Made by a program: the position numbers and the translations under genes
NCBI GenBank assembly: GCA_038207565.1
Contig: JBBQZQ010000006.1
Location: 57,876 to 121,875, forward strand
Origin: JALZAI01 sp038207565
GTDB taxonomy: Bacteria > Actinomycetota > Actinomycetes > Mycobacteriales > Jatrophihabitantaceae
Length of the DNA: 64,000 nucleotides
Reading direction: 5' to 3'
Shown here: in pieces, positions 52,031 through 61,146 of the stretch
Position numbering within the stretch: position 1 is the first letter of the stretch
Layout of the letters: each line of letters starts with the position of its first letter
Notes under the pieces: model-generated
Seen by the model: only the letters and a program-made list of their open reading frames with translations
Database searches by the model: none
What the model was told of the DNA's origin: nothing

Positions 52031-53251
52031 TCATCTCGGCATCTTGATCGCGATCTCGGTACCGGTAGCCGTGCCGCCTCGCTGGCTGGTGACGCTGACC
52101 TTGCCACCATGGCGTTCGATGCGCCCGACGATCGACCCGCGTACGCCCTGGCGGTCATCGGCGACGGCCTCCGGGTCGAAGCCGACCCCCCGGTCGCGGA
52201 CGAAGATCGCCGTTTCGTTCGGTTCGACCTCGGCATAGAGCGAGACGGCTGTGACGCCCGAGTGCTTGGCCGCATTGACCAGCGCCTCGCGCGCGGCGGC
52301 GACGGCGGCGTCCAGCGGCTCTGTCATGGCGGTGTCGCCGACCAGGACGATCTCGACCGACATCGCGTAGGCGTCCTCGACCTCGGCCGCCGCGCGGCGC
52401 AGCTCGTCGGCGAGCTGACCGGACGCGGTCCGCTGGCCGTAGAGCAGGGTGCGCAGCTCGCGCTCCTGCCCCCGCGCCAGCCGGGTGACCTCACGCGGCG
52501 AGGCGGCGTTGCGCTGGATGAGCGCGAGCGTCTGCAGGACCGAGTCGTGCAGGTGCGCGGCGATGTCCGCCCGCTCCTGGGACCGCACGCGCTCGCTGCG
52601 CTCGGCACCCAGCTGGGCCATCAGTCGCATCCACCAGGGTCCGGTCACCAGGGCCAGCCCGATGACGGTGACGACCATGGCCAGCAGGCCGTCGCGGATG
52701 GCGGAGAAGTTCGCCCTGGCGAGCACCAGCACTGCACCGGCAGCGACGAGCGACGCGCCCGCAGCCAGGCGGGCCCGGCCGAGCCGGTTCGTCCCGCCCG
52801 CCAGCAGTGACGTCCGCGAGAGCAGCCGCAGCCGGTCCCGGTCGGGTTCGGACGCCTGCCGCCAGATCAGCGCACCGCCGAGGCAGGCCAGCAACGTCGG
52901 CAGGACCAGACCACCGGTCGGCAGGCTCGTCGCCACCACCACGAGGGCGATCGCCGCGAACACGGCGGCCAGGCCGTACTCGATCACTCGTGGCACGCGC
53001 GGTCGTCCGGCGTCGGGATCGACGGGTAACACGATCCAATAGGCGCCGTAGAGGGCGAGCCCCAGACCGCCTGCGGCGCTGAGGAAGAAGAAGGCGAGCC
53101 GGATCACGCGCGCGCGCACTCCGACATGGTCGGCGATTCCCGCTGCGACGCCGCCGAGCATGCCGCGATCGGGCAGCCGGTACAGCCGGCGCGCGGCAGG
53201 GATGGCGGATTCCACCCGCCCATGATCCGGCCTGCGGGTGCCTCGCCGCAT
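52031..53251 (-). CDS. PspC-domain sensor histidine kinase (HisKA_3 type)
   Basis: A 406-residue membrane kinase. Residues ~20-80 form a PspC domain (RLYRLPDRGMLGGVAAGIADHVGVRARVIRLAFFFLSAAGGLGLALYGAYWIVLP). Four more hydrophobic segments follow (VIEYGLAAVFAAIALVVVATSL and others). The HisKA_3 dimerisation motif is ERADIAAHLHDSVLQTLALIQRN (phospho-His235), then a HATPase domain with AAREALVNAAKHSGVTAVSLYAE (N-box), VRDRGVGFDPEAV (G1) and GVRGSIVGRIERHGGKVSV (G2). Such kinases respond to envelope stress. The gene is paired with the downstream LuxR-type regulator. Confidence 0.93.
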   Translation of the reverse strand: MRRGTRRPDHGRVESAIPAARRLYRLPDRGMLGGVAAGIADHVGVRARVIRLAFFFLSAAGGLGLALYGAYWIVLPVDPDAGRPRVPRVIEYGLAAVFAAIALVVVATSLPTGGLVLPTLLACLGGALIWRQASEPDRDRLRLLSRTSLLAGGTNRLGRARLAAGASLVAAGAVLVLARANFSAIRDGLLAMVVTVIGLALVTGPWWMRLMAQLGAERSERVRSQERADIAAHLHDSVLQTLALIQRNAASPREVTRLARGQERELRTLLYGQRTASGQLADELRRAAAEVEDAYAMSVEIVLVGDTAMTEPLDAAVAAAREALVNAAKHSGVTAVSLYAEVEPNETAIFVRDRGVGFDPEAVADDRQGVRGSIVGRIERHGGKVSVTSQRGGTATGTEIAIKMPR

Positions 53252-53340
53252 CAGGCAGCACCCTGAGCCGTCGAATCAGGGTGCAGTTCAGGGCGCCACC
53301 CGATGTGCCCGAGGGCGGTCCGGCAGCATGCTCTGCAGCT

Positions 53341-54489
53341 ATGAGCACCCCTGACACCGACCTCCTCCCGCCGCCGCCACCGTTCACCGCGCCGGCCGGG
53401 CGCCTGCGCCGCAGCCGCAGCGACCGCGTCGGCGCGGGCGTCGCCGGCGGCCTCGGCGAGTACTTCGGGGTGGACCCGGTGCTGTTCCGCGTGCTGTTCG
53501 CGACGTCGGCGTTCTTCGGCGGCGCCGGCATCCTGGCCTACCTGCTGTCCTGGGCCGCGATCCCGGACGCTGGGACCGAACGCGCCGCGGTGGACGGCTG
53601 GATCGCCGCCCTGCGCCGCCGGCAGGTCCCGTTCTGGGTGGTCGCCGTCGGGGCCGGGGCGCTGCTCTGGCTGGTGGCCTTCAGCTGGTGGGCGCCTGGC
53701 CCGATCTTCCCGGTGATGGCGGTCGTCGTGCTGCTCGTCGTCGCGTTCACCCGCAGCGGGCGGCGGGCGAGCGCCCCCGCCCCGATCAGCCTGCAGAAGG
53801 GCGTACCGGCACCGCCGGTGAGCGAGGCGCGCGGCTGGCTGGCCGAGTCGCTGGATGCGGGGCGGGAGCGCCGGCGCCGGGCCGCGCCGGTGCGCATCGC
53901 GACGCTCGCCGCACTCGTCGTGACGCTCGCCGTGCTCGGCATTGCCGACGCTGCGTCGGGCATCATCATCCCGGCCTACTTGTGGGCGGCGTTCGGCATC
54001 GTCCTCGCCGGCCTGCTGGTCGGCGCGGCGCTGCGCCGCACACCGTGGAGCGTGGCCCTGCTGCTCATCCCGATCGTGGGCGGATTGTTCGCCTTCGCCG
54101 GTACCCGGGCCAGCCTGCACGACGGCAGCGGCCAGCAGGAGTGGCGTCCGACCACGGCGCCCGCGGCGGACTACCGCCTCGCCTTCGGACAGGGCACGCT
54201 CGATCTGCGCAAACTGCCCGCGCAGTCAGCAGCGCACGATGTGGACGTCACGATGGCGGCCGGCCAGGTGCGCATTCTCGCGCCGCGGACTCTGAACCTG
54301 ACTGTGGTCGCGAACATCCACCTCGGGCTGCTGACGGTCGACGGACGTGATTACAGCGACGACACCGGCCCGCGGCGCGGCGGCTTCAACTTCAACCGCA
54401 CGATCGACCCACCCGCCGGAGCGACCGGGACGCCGATCAAGGTCACCGTCCACCTGGCCGACGGCAACGTCGATATCGTCCGCAGGTAG
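53341..54489 (+). CDS. PspC-domain membrane protein
   Basis: A 382-residue membrane protein divergent from the kinase gene, with ~90 bases between starts. Residues ~20-75 are a PspC domain (RLRRSRSDRVGAGVAGGLGEYFGVDPVLFRVLFATSAFFGGAGILAYLLSWAAIP). Several further helices follow (VPFWVVAVGAGALLWLVAFSWW; FPVMAVVVLLVVAFT; IATLAALVVTLAVLGIADAASG; AFGIVLAGLLVGAAL; VALLLIPIVGGLFAFAGT), ending in a beta-rich C-terminal domain (FGQGTLDLRKL, DVTMAAGQVRILAP, VTVHLADGNVDI) like those of LiaF-type stress proteins. The ATG at 53341 is followed by a Pro-rich cytoplasmic stretch. It is the likely partner or target of the two-component system. Confidence 0.88.
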   Translation: MSTPDTDLLPPPPPFTAPAGRLRRSRSDRVGAGVAGGLGEYFGVDPVLFRVLFATSAFFGGAGILAYLLSWAAIPDAGTERAAVDGWIAALRRRQVPFWVVAVGAGALLWLVAFSWWAPGPIFPVMAVVVLLVVAFTRSGRRASAPAPISLQKGVPAPPVSEARGWLAESLDAGRERRRRAAPVRIATLAALVVTLAVLGIADAASGIIIPAYLWAAFGIVLAGLLVGAALRRTPWSVALLLIPIVGGLFAFAGTRASLHDGSGQQEWRPTTAPAADYRLAFGQGTLDLRKLPAQSAAHDVDVTMAAGQVRILAPRTLNLTVVANIHLGLLTVDGRDYSDDTGPRRGGFNFNRTIDPPAGATGTPIKVTVHLADGNVDIVRR

Positions 54490-54661
54490 CTCTCCGTAGC
54501 CCGAGCTCTACCGCCGGATATGTGGCTGACGTGCACGTTGTTGAGGGACGTGCTGTCGGTCTGCAGCCTCAGCGTTACCCCGTTGCCCACGACTGTTCCG
54601 GTGATGTGAACCGGTTCTGCGGATTCCGCAACACAGCGGCCACCAATCTGTCTGGGGAGGT
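54490..54661. other. 172-base spacer with possible gene remnant, after PspC and guaA
   Basis: The spacer between convergent PspC and guaA genes is less GC-rich than its surroundings. On the minus strand one frame reads AEPVHITGTVVGNGVTLRLQ and continues TDSTSLNNVHVSHISGG, with alternating polar and hydrophobic residues like beta strands of a secreted or repeat protein, but it has no start codon of its own after guaA and no intact gene around it. It may be a decayed fragment. No terminator hairpin was found. Confidence 0.3.
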
Positions 54662-56212
54662 CTACTCCCACTCTATGGTGCCGGGCGGCTTGGACGTCAC
54701 GTCCAGCACGACGCGGTTGATCTCGCGCACCTCGTTGGTGATGCGTGTCGAGATGCGTTCGAGCACGTCGTAGGGGACGCGCGTCCAATCGGCGGTCATG
54801 GCGTCTTCGGACGAGACCGGGCGCAGCACGACGGGGTGACCGTAGGTGCGCCCGTCCCCCTGCACCCCGACCGAACGGACGTCGGCGAGCAGCACCACCG
54901 GGCACTGCCAGATGTCGCGGTCGAGTCCGGCGAACGACAACTCGGCGCGGGCGATCGCATCGGCACGGCGCAGGATCTCCAGTCGCGCCGCGGTGACCGC
55001 ACCGACGATCCGGATGCCGAGCCCCGGCCCCGGGAACGGCTGGCGCCACACGATCTCGGCGGGCAGGCCCAACTGCTCGCCGACACGGCGCACCTCGTCC
55101 TTGAACAGCGTGCGCAGCGGCTCGACGAGCGCGAACTGCAGGTCGTCGGGCAGCCCGCCGACATTGTGGTGGCTCTTGATGTTGGCGGTGCCGGCGCCGC
55201 CGCCGGACTCGACGACGTCGGGGTACAGCGTGCCCTGCACCAGGAAGTCCACCGACTGTCCGGATGCGACGATCTTGCGCGCTGCCAGCTCGAAGCTCCG
55301 GATGAATTCCCGTCCGATGATCTTGCGTTTCTCCTCCGGGTCGTTCACCCCGGCGAGGGCGTCGAGGAACTTCTCGGCCGCGTCGACGATCTCGAGATTG
55401 ACACCGGTCGCCGCCACGAAGTCGCGCTCGACCTGCTCGGCCTCACCCGCGCGCAGCAGGCCGTGGTCGACGAACACGCAGGTCAGCTGGTCACCGATCG
55501 CGCGTTGGACGAGGGCCGCGGCCACTGCCGAGTCGACGCCGCCGGACAGCCCGCAGACGACCTGCTTGCCGCCGACCTGGGCGCGAATCGCCTCGACCTG
55601 CTCGTCGATGATGTTGGCCTCGGTCCACGTCGGGCGGATGTGGGCGATGTCGTAGAGGAAGCGGCGCAGGATCGTCTGCCCGTGTTCGCTGTGCAGCACC
55701 TCGGGGTGGAACTGCACTCCCGCCAGTCCGCGAGCTGCATTCTCGAACGCGGCGATCGGCGTATCCGGCGTGGCGGCGATGACCGTGAATCCGGCAGGCG
55801 CCGCCGTGACCGCGTCGGCATGACTCATCCAGACCGACTGGGTCGTCGGCAGGGCGCGCAGCAGAACGCCGGGGTCGGTGACCGTTAACGGCGTACGACC
55901 GAACTCCGAGGTGTCGGTACGGGCAACGGTACCGCCGAGGGCATCGGTCATCGCCTGGAAGCCGTAACAGATCCCGAAGACGGGGACGCCGGCGTCGAAG
56001 AGCTCGGGATCGGTGCGGGGGGCGCCGTCGGCGTACACCGACGTCGGTCCGCCGGACAGGATGATCGCCTTGGGGCGCCGCTCGAGCATCTCCGCGACCG
56101 GCATGGTGTGCGGCACGATCTCGGAGTACACATGCGCTTCGCGTACCCGGCGGGCAATCAGCTGGGCGTACTGCGCGCCGTAGTCGACGACCAGGACGAG
56201 CTCGGCCTGCAT
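54662..56212 (-). CDS. guaA: GMP synthase (glutamine-hydrolysing)
   Basis: GuaA aminates XMP to GMP using glutamine and ATP. The 516-residue protein has the class I amidotransferase domain with catalytic Cys82 in VPVFGICYGFQAM and the His/Glu pair in VQFHPEVLHSEHG, the PP-loop ATPase motif VCGLSGGVDSAVAAAL near 220, FVDHGLLRAGEAEQV, and the C-terminal dimerisation domain with RQPFPGPGLGIRIVGAVT and DVTSKPPGTIEWE at the end. The ATG at 56212 is the family start. fbiC begins upstream on the same strand, its stop 28 bases away. Confidence 0.98.
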   Translation of the reverse strand: MQAELVLVVDYGAQYAQLIARRVREAHVYSEIVPHTMPVAEMLERRPKAIILSGGPTSVYADGAPRTDPELFDAGVPVFGICYGFQAMTDALGGTVARTDTSEFGRTPLTVTDPGVLLRALPTTQSVWMSHADAVTAAPAGFTVIAATPDTPIAAFENAARGLAGVQFHPEVLHSEHGQTILRRFLYDIAHIRPTWTEANIIDEQVEAIRAQVGGKQVVCGLSGGVDSAVAAALVQRAIGDQLTCVFVDHGLLRAGEAEQVERDFVAATGVNLEIVDAAEKFLDALAGVNDPEEKRKIIGREFIRSFELAARKIVASGQSVDFLVQGTLYPDVVESGGGAGTANIKSHHNVGGLPDDLQFALVEPLRTLFKDEVRRVGEQLGLPAEIVWRQPFPGPGLGIRIVGAVTAARLEILRRADAIARAELSFAGLDRDIWQCPVVLLADVRSVGVQGDGRTYGHPVVLRPVSSEDAMTADWTRVPYDVLERISTRITNEVREINRVVLDVTSKPPGTIEWE

Positions 56213-56240
56213 GGGCGAATCCTACGGGGGCAGCGGCCGG

Positions 56241-58784
56241 TCAGCCGGCGAGGCTGGGCAGCGTGCCGGTGAAGGTGCGCGCCACCGCGAGACGCTCGGC
56301 ACTCACCGCGCCGTAGAGGGTGTCGCGCTGCACCGCGGTCCGTCCTGGCAGGCCGCCGACGATCTCCTCCAACTGTCCAGTGGTCATGGCCGAACCGTGC
56401 TGGCTGCCGGCCATGCGGCTGATCGTCTCCTCCATCAGCGTCCCGCCGAGGTCATTCACGCCACCGGTGAGCAGCTGCCGGCAACCGTCGGCGCCCAGCT
56501 TCACCCACGAGCATTGGATATTGTCGATCAACCCGTGCAGCAGGATTCGAGCTGCGGCGTGAACCGCCCGGTTCTCGCGCGTGGTCGGACCCGGACGCGC
56601 GACGCCCGCCAGGTAAATCGGTGCGTTGGTGTGGATGAACGGGAGCGCGACGAACTCGGTGAAACCGCCGGTCTGTCGCTGGACGCGAGCCAGCGTGCGG
56701 AAGTGACCGAGCCAGTGCGCCGGGTTGTCGACGTGGCCGTACATCATCGTCGAGCTCGATCGGATGCCCAGCTCGTGCGCGGTCGTGACGACCTCGATCC
56801 AGGTGGCGGCCGGCAGCTTGCCCTTGGTGAGCAACCAGCGGACGTCGTCGTCGAGGATCTCCGCGGCAGTGCCGGGGATCGATCCGAGGCCCGCGGCCTT
56901 GGCCTCGCTGAGCCACTCGCGGATCGACATGCCGGTGCGCGACGCGCCATTCACGACCTCCATCGGGCTGAAGGCGTGCACGTGCATGTCGGGGACGCGC
57001 TTCTTGACCTCACGGACGATGTCGAAGTATGCGGTGCCCGGGAGGTCCGGGTGAATGCCGCCCTGCATGCACACCTCGGTCGCACCGAGCGCCCAGGCTT
57101 CCTCGGCACGCTCGCCGACCTGGTCGAGCGAGAGCGTGTACGCGTCGGCATCGGTGCGCCGCTGCGCGAAGGCGCAGAAGCGGCATCCGGTGTAACAGAC
57201 ATTGGTGAAGTTGATGTTGCGGTTGACGACGTAGGTGACTTTCCCGCCGTTGACGTCGCGGCGCAGGTCGTCAGCCAGGCGGGCGACCGCATCGAGCTCG
57301 ACGCCGTCGGCATGCAGCAACGCGAGCGCCTGTGCGTCGGTCACCGACGCCGGATCGCGTTGCGCGCAACGCAGCGCTGCCGCGACGTCGCTGTCGAGCC
57401 GGTGCGGCGCGGACGTGCGGACGGCCTGCTCGCGCACCGACTCCCAGTCGCCGTAGACACTGTCGAAGTCGGCGCGCCGGTCGGCTGTGCGGCCCTCGGT
57501 GTCGATCGAGGTGTGCAGGTCGGTACGTCCCTGCCCGCCGTCGGCGGTCCACGCGTCTTCGGGCTCTTGCCAGGCAATCCCCTTCGGCACGGCATCTTCG
57601 CGGGCCAGGCCGTCCGCCCCCGCGAGCGCGGTGACGTGCGGCAGCACGCGCGGGTCGAGCCACGGCTCGCCCTCCTGCACGTAGGCCGGATACACCGTGA
57701 GCCGCTCGACGAGCCGGAATCCGACGTCGGCGGTGCGCGCCGCGAGCTCCTCGATCTGCGGCCACGGCCGCTCCGGGTTCACGTGATCGGGCGTCAGCGG
57801 TGAGACGCCGCCCCAGTCGTCGATGCCGGCGTCGAGGAGTGCGCGGTACTCCTCGGCGATGAGATTCGGCGGCGCCTGCACCCGCATGCGCGGGCCGAGC
57901 ACCAGACGGGTGACGGCCACCGTCGCAGCGAGATCCGCGATCTCGGCGTCGGGCATGCGCGCCATCGCGGTGTCCGGCTTCGCGCGGAAGTTCTGCACGA
58001 TGACTTCCTGGATCCCGTTGTAGGCACGGGCGATCCGGCGCAGTGCGAAGATCGAATCGGCACGCTCGCTCAGGGTCTCCCCGATGCCGATCAGGATGCC
58101 GCTGGTGAACGGGATGTTCGACCGGCCGGCGTCCTCGAGCACGCGCAGCCGGACGTCGGGGTCCTTGTCCGGGGAACCGAAGTGCGCACCGTGCGGGTCC
58201 TCGAACAGGCGTCGCGAGGTCGTTTCGAGCATCATGCCCATCGACGGCGCGACCGGCTTGAGGCGCTGCAACTCCGACCACGACAGCACGCCCGGGTTCA
58301 GGTGCGGCAGCAGCCCGGTCCGCTCCAGCACGAGGATTGCCATGGCGCGGACGTAGGCGAGCGTCGAGTCGTAACCGTGCGCGTCCAGCCACTCGCGTGC
58401 GGCGGGCCAACGTTGCTCGGGACGGTCGCCGAGTGTGAACAGTGCTTCCTTGCAGCCGAGCGCGGCGCCTTGCGTCGCGATCGCGAGCACCTCGTCCGGT
58501 GACAGGAAGGCCGACCCGACGCGGTGGGGTGTGGTGGCGAACGTGCAGTAGCGGCAGCGGTCACGGCAGAGCCTGGTCAGCGGGATGAACACCTTGCGCG
58601 AATAGGTGATCACTCCCGGACGGCCGGCGTCGGCGAGGCCCTGATCGCGCACGCGGGCAGCCGACGCGCTCAGCTCGCTCAGATCGTCGCCGCGCGAGGC
58701 CAGCAGGATCTCGGCCTCGACGGCATCGAGCGCAACGCCGTCACGGGCGCGGCGCAGGGCACGGCGCATCGCTGAAGTGGTCAT
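56241..58784 (-). CDS. fbiC: FO synthase, fused CofG-CofH (FbiC)
   Basis: An 847-residue fusion of two radical SAM enzymes that make the deazaflavin FO of coenzyme F420 from tyrosine and 5-amino-6-ribitylaminouracil. The CofG half has the cluster motif RLCRDRCRYCTFATTP (Cys73, Cys77, Cys80). The CofH half has NVCYTGCRFCAFAQRR (Cys530, Cys534, Cys537), followed by TEVCMQGGIHPDLPG. Both CX3CX2C motifs are intact. Fusion is typical of actinobacteria; archaea use separate proteins. The next gene upstream, six bases away, is an F420-dependent glucose-6-phosphate dehydrogenase, so synthesis and reduction of the cofactor are encoded together, inside a GMP gene block. Confidence 0.97.
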   Translation of the reverse strand: MTTSAMRRALRRARDGVALDAVEAEILLASRGDDLSELSASAARVRDQGLADAGRPGVITYSRKVFIPLTRLCRDRCRYCTFATTPHRVGSAFLSPDEVLAIATQGAALGCKEALFTLGDRPEQRWPAAREWLDAHGYDSTLAYVRAMAILVLERTGLLPHLNPGVLSWSELQRLKPVAPSMGMMLETTSRRLFEDPHGAHFGSPDKDPDVRLRVLEDAGRSNIPFTSGILIGIGETLSERADSIFALRRIARAYNGIQEVIVQNFRAKPDTAMARMPDAEIADLAATVAVTRLVLGPRMRVQAPPNLIAEEYRALLDAGIDDWGGVSPLTPDHVNPERPWPQIEELAARTADVGFRLVERLTVYPAYVQEGEPWLDPRVLPHVTALAGADGLAREDAVPKGIAWQEPEDAWTADGGQGRTDLHTSIDTEGRTADRRADFDSVYGDWESVREQAVRTSAPHRLDSDVAAALRCAQRDPASVTDAQALALLHADGVELDAVARLADDLRRDVNGGKVTYVVNRNINFTNVCYTGCRFCAFAQRRTDADAYTLSLDQVGERAEEAWALGATEVCMQGGIHPDLPGTAYFDIVREVKKRVPDMHVHAFSPMEVVNGASRTGMSIREWLSEAKAAGLGSIPGTAAEILDDDVRWLLTKGKLPAATWIEVVTTAHELGIRSSSTMMYGHVDNPAHWLGHFRTLARVQRQTGGFTEFVALPFIHTNAPIYLAGVARPGPTTRENRAVHAAARILLHGLIDNIQCSWVKLGADGCRQLLTGGVNDLGGTLMEETISRMAGSQHGSAMTTGQLEEIVGGLPGRTAVQRDTLYGAVSAERLAVARTFTGTLPSLAG

Positions 58785-58790
58785 CCTCGC

Positions 58791-59789
58791 CTACAGCGCG
58801 CGCAGGCGCGGGAGTATTTCCTGGCCGTAGAGCTTCAGGAACTTCTGCTGGTCCGGACCGGGTGCGTGGAACACGAGGTGGTTGAAGCCCAGGTCGAGGT
58901 AGGTCTTGATTCTTTCGACGTGCTCGTCCGGGTCGCTCGACACGATGAAGCGCTTCGCGGTCTGCTCGACCGAGAGCTCGTCGGCCAGGCGCTGCATCTC
59001 CACCGGGTCCTCGACACCCGACTTCTGCTCGGCGCTGAGCCCGAGGGCGCCCCAGAACCGCGTCGCCTGCATGGCCTCGTCGCGGTCGTGGTCGAAGGAC
59101 ACCTTGACCTCGATCATCATGTCGATGTCGCTGATCTTGCGTCCCGCCTTCTCGGCGCCCTCGGCGATCGCCGGCATCAGCGTGTCGGTGTAGAGCGAAG
59201 GGTCCTTGCCCGAGGTGGTGATCCAGCCGTCCCCCTCGCGTCCGGCGAAGCGCGTCGCGGCGGGGCCGGACGAGGCCAGCCAGATCGGGACGAGGTCCGC
59301 CGGGCGGTCGTAGATCGTCGCCTTGTCGGTCGTGTAGTACTCGCCCTCGAAGCTGACCCGCTCCTGCGTCCACAGCTGCCTGATCAGCTTGACCGCCTCA
59401 CGGAAGCGGGCGAAGCGCTCCTTGCCGTCAGGCCATTCGACGCCGAGCGGCACCTCGTTCATCGATTCGCCACTGCCCATGCCGAGAACGACCCGACCCG
59501 GGTACAGGCACCCCAGCGTCGCGAAGGCCTGGGCCACGATCGCCGGGTGGTAGCGGAAGGTCGGGGTGAGCACGGACGTCCCCATCGTGATGCGTTCGGT
59601 GCGCGCACCCAGTGCGCCGAGCCAGGTCATCGCGAACGGGGCGTGACCGCCGTCATGGCGCCACGGTTGCAGGTGATCGCTGACGAACACGGAGTCGAAT
59701 CCGCATTCCTCGGCGAAGACGCCGTAGCCGAGTAGTTCGGTCGGCCCGAACTGCTCGTTCGATGCCTTGTAACCCAGCTTCAACGTCAC
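58791..59789 (-). CDS. fgd: F420-dependent glucose-6-phosphate dehydrogenase
   Basis: A 332-residue LLM-family TIM barrel starting at GTG 59789 with TLKLGYKASNEQFGPTELL. It follows mycobacterial Fgd1 closely: VFVSDHLQPWRHDGGHAPF (His and Trp of the active site), MGTSVLTPTFRYHPAIVAQAFATLGCLYPGRVVLGMGSGESMNEVPLG (catalytic Glu), RFARFREAVKLIRQLWTQERVSFEGEYY, MPAIAEGAEKAGR and HLVFHAPGPDQQKFLKLYGQEILPRLR. Fgd oxidises glucose-6-phosphate to 6-phosphogluconolactone and reduces F420. Retention of the active-site residues and adjacency to fbiC make this more specific than a generic LLM label. Confidence 0.9.
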   Translation of the reverse strand: MTLKLGYKASNEQFGPTELLGYGVFAEECGFDSVFVSDHLQPWRHDGGHAPFAMTWLGALGARTERITMGTSVLTPTFRYHPAIVAQAFATLGCLYPGRVVLGMGSGESMNEVPLGVEWPDGKERFARFREAVKLIRQLWTQERVSFEGEYYTTDKATIYDRPADLVPIWLASSGPAATRFAGREGDGWITTSGKDPSLYTDTLMPAIAEGAEKAGRKISDIDMMIEVKVSFDHDRDEAMQATRFWGALGLSAEQKSGVEDPVEMQRLADELSVEQTAKRFIVSSDPDEHVERIKTYLDLGFNHLVFHAPGPDQQKFLKLYGQEILPRLRAL

Positions 59790-59791
59790 CC

Positions 59792-60907
59792 TTATCGGCC
59801 TCCTGCCACAATGAGTTCGACCTTCTGGAACTCCTTCAGCGAGGAGTATCCGCACTTGCCCATGACCCGGCGCACGGCACCGAAGAGGTTGCGCTCGCCA
59901 CTTGGGTCGCTCGTCGGACCCGTGACTAGCTCCGCCAGTGCCGGACGCTCGTCCTCGTCCACGCCGAAGTCGACGACCGCCGATCTCGGGACTCGGGGGT
60001 GGGCCGCCGTCGCGTCCCAGTACCGACCCCGCCCCGGCGCCTCGGCGGCAGGCGCGAGCGCCTCACCCAGCATGACTGCGTCCGCGCCGCACGCGAGTGC
60101 CCTGGCGATATCCGCACCGGTGATCATGTCGCCGTAGGCGATGAGGTGCACATAGCGGCCACCGGTCTCGTCCAGGTAATCGCGGCGTGCAGCCGCGGCG
60201 TCGACGACCGCAGTGGCCATGGGGACGTCGATGCCGAGCACCGCGTGCGTGGTCGACCCGAGATGGGCGCCGTAACCGACGATCACGCCCGCCGCGCCGG
60301 TGCGCATCAGGTGCAGCGCCGTCTGGTAGTTGGTCACGCCGCCCACGAGCACCGGCACGTCGAGGTCGGCGATGAAGGTCTTCAGGTTGAGGCCCGGACC
60401 CTCCGGCGTGACGTGCTCGGCGGAGATGATCGTGCCCTGGATGACGAGCAGATCGACGCCGGCGGCGAGCACGTGGGGGGCGAGGTCAGCGGTGTGCTGC
60501 GGGCTGAGCCGAACGGCGACGCGGATGCCCGAGCCGCGCAGCTCGGTGACCCGCTGCTGCAGCAACTCGGGCGACACCGGGCGTGAGTACACCTGCTGCA
60601 GGGTCGCCGTCTCGCCATCGAGCTTGGCGAGCTCGGCGTCGGGGTCCTCGTAGCGCGCCCACAGACCCTCGCCGTCGAGAACCGCGAGCCCCCCCAGGCG
60701 TTCCACCTCGACCGCGGTTGCGGGGCTGACCACGGCGTCCGAGGGGGCGGCGATGAGGGGCAGCTCGAAGCTGTGGGCGTCGATCTGCCAGGCCGTGGAC
60801 ACCGCCGCCGAGCCGCGGGTGCGCCGGGTCGGAACGAGCGCGATGTCCGCGAGGTAGTAGCCGCGACGGGCGCTGCGTCCCAGCCCGATCTCCACGGTGT
60901 CCGGCAT
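59792..60907 (-). CDS. guaB3: GuaB3 family IMP dehydrogenase-related protein
   Basis: A 371-residue IMPDH-like TIM barrel without CBS domains, starting DTVEIGLGRSARRGYYLADIALVPTRRTR. The actinobacterial GuaB3 family has FELPLIAAPSDAVVSPATAVEVERLGGLAVLDGEGLW, DVPVLVGGVTNYQTALHLMRTGAAGVIVGYGAHLGSTTHAVLGIDVPMATAV and ENLFGAVRRVMGKCGYSSLKEFQKVELIV-type endings (here GERNLFGAVRRVMGKCGYSSL). The usual IMPDH catalytic GSICTTR loop is replaced by GAHLGSTTHAVLG, so it lacks the loop cysteine; the reaction is unsettled. It lies in tandem with true guaB, as in other actinobacteria, and its stop is two bases before the fgd start. Confidence 0.95.
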   Translation of the reverse strand: MPDTVEIGLGRSARRGYYLADIALVPTRRTRGSAAVSTAWQIDAHSFELPLIAAPSDAVVSPATAVEVERLGGLAVLDGEGLWARYEDPDAELAKLDGETATLQQVYSRPVSPELLQQRVTELRGSGIRVAVRLSPQHTADLAPHVLAAGVDLLVIQGTIISAEHVTPEGPGLNLKTFIADLDVPVLVGGVTNYQTALHLMRTGAAGVIVGYGAHLGSTTHAVLGIDVPMATAVVDAAAARRDYLDETGGRYVHLIAYGDMITGADIARALACGADAVMLGEALAPAAEAPGRGRYWDATAAHPRVPRSAVVDFGVDEDERPALAELVTGPTSDPSGERNLFGAVRRVMGKCGYSSLKEFQKVELIVAGGR

Positions 60908-61045
60908 GGCGTCGAGTCTGCCTTATCGCCACGGGTGCCCTCCGCGACGGGCGGCGGCGGTGACGTGCCTTGGCGGACAGTCGCGATCTGGTGATCAACA
61001 CGCGCAGAGGCTGGTCGGCGGCATCCTGCCGGGTAGTTGATCACG

Positions 61046-61141
61046 AAGGGCCGGCGGGCGGAAGGCGGGGGCGGGCGGCCGAAGGGCCGGCGGGCGGCGG
61101 GCGGGGCGGGCGGCGGGCGGGCGGCCGAAGGGCCCCGCCCA
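61046..61141. repeat. G-rich low-complexity tract between guaB and guaB3
   Basis: The 239-base spacer (60908-61146) ends in a stretch of GGGC/GGCGGGC runs on the plus strand, including two copies of GCGGCCGAAGGGCC (around 61073 and 61121) and many G3+ runs. It lies directly after the guaB stop. Such a tract could form G-quadruplexes in the plus strand or C-rich structured RNA in the guaB message. No gene is seen in the spacer. Confidence 0.6.
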
Positions 61142-61146
61142 GCCGG

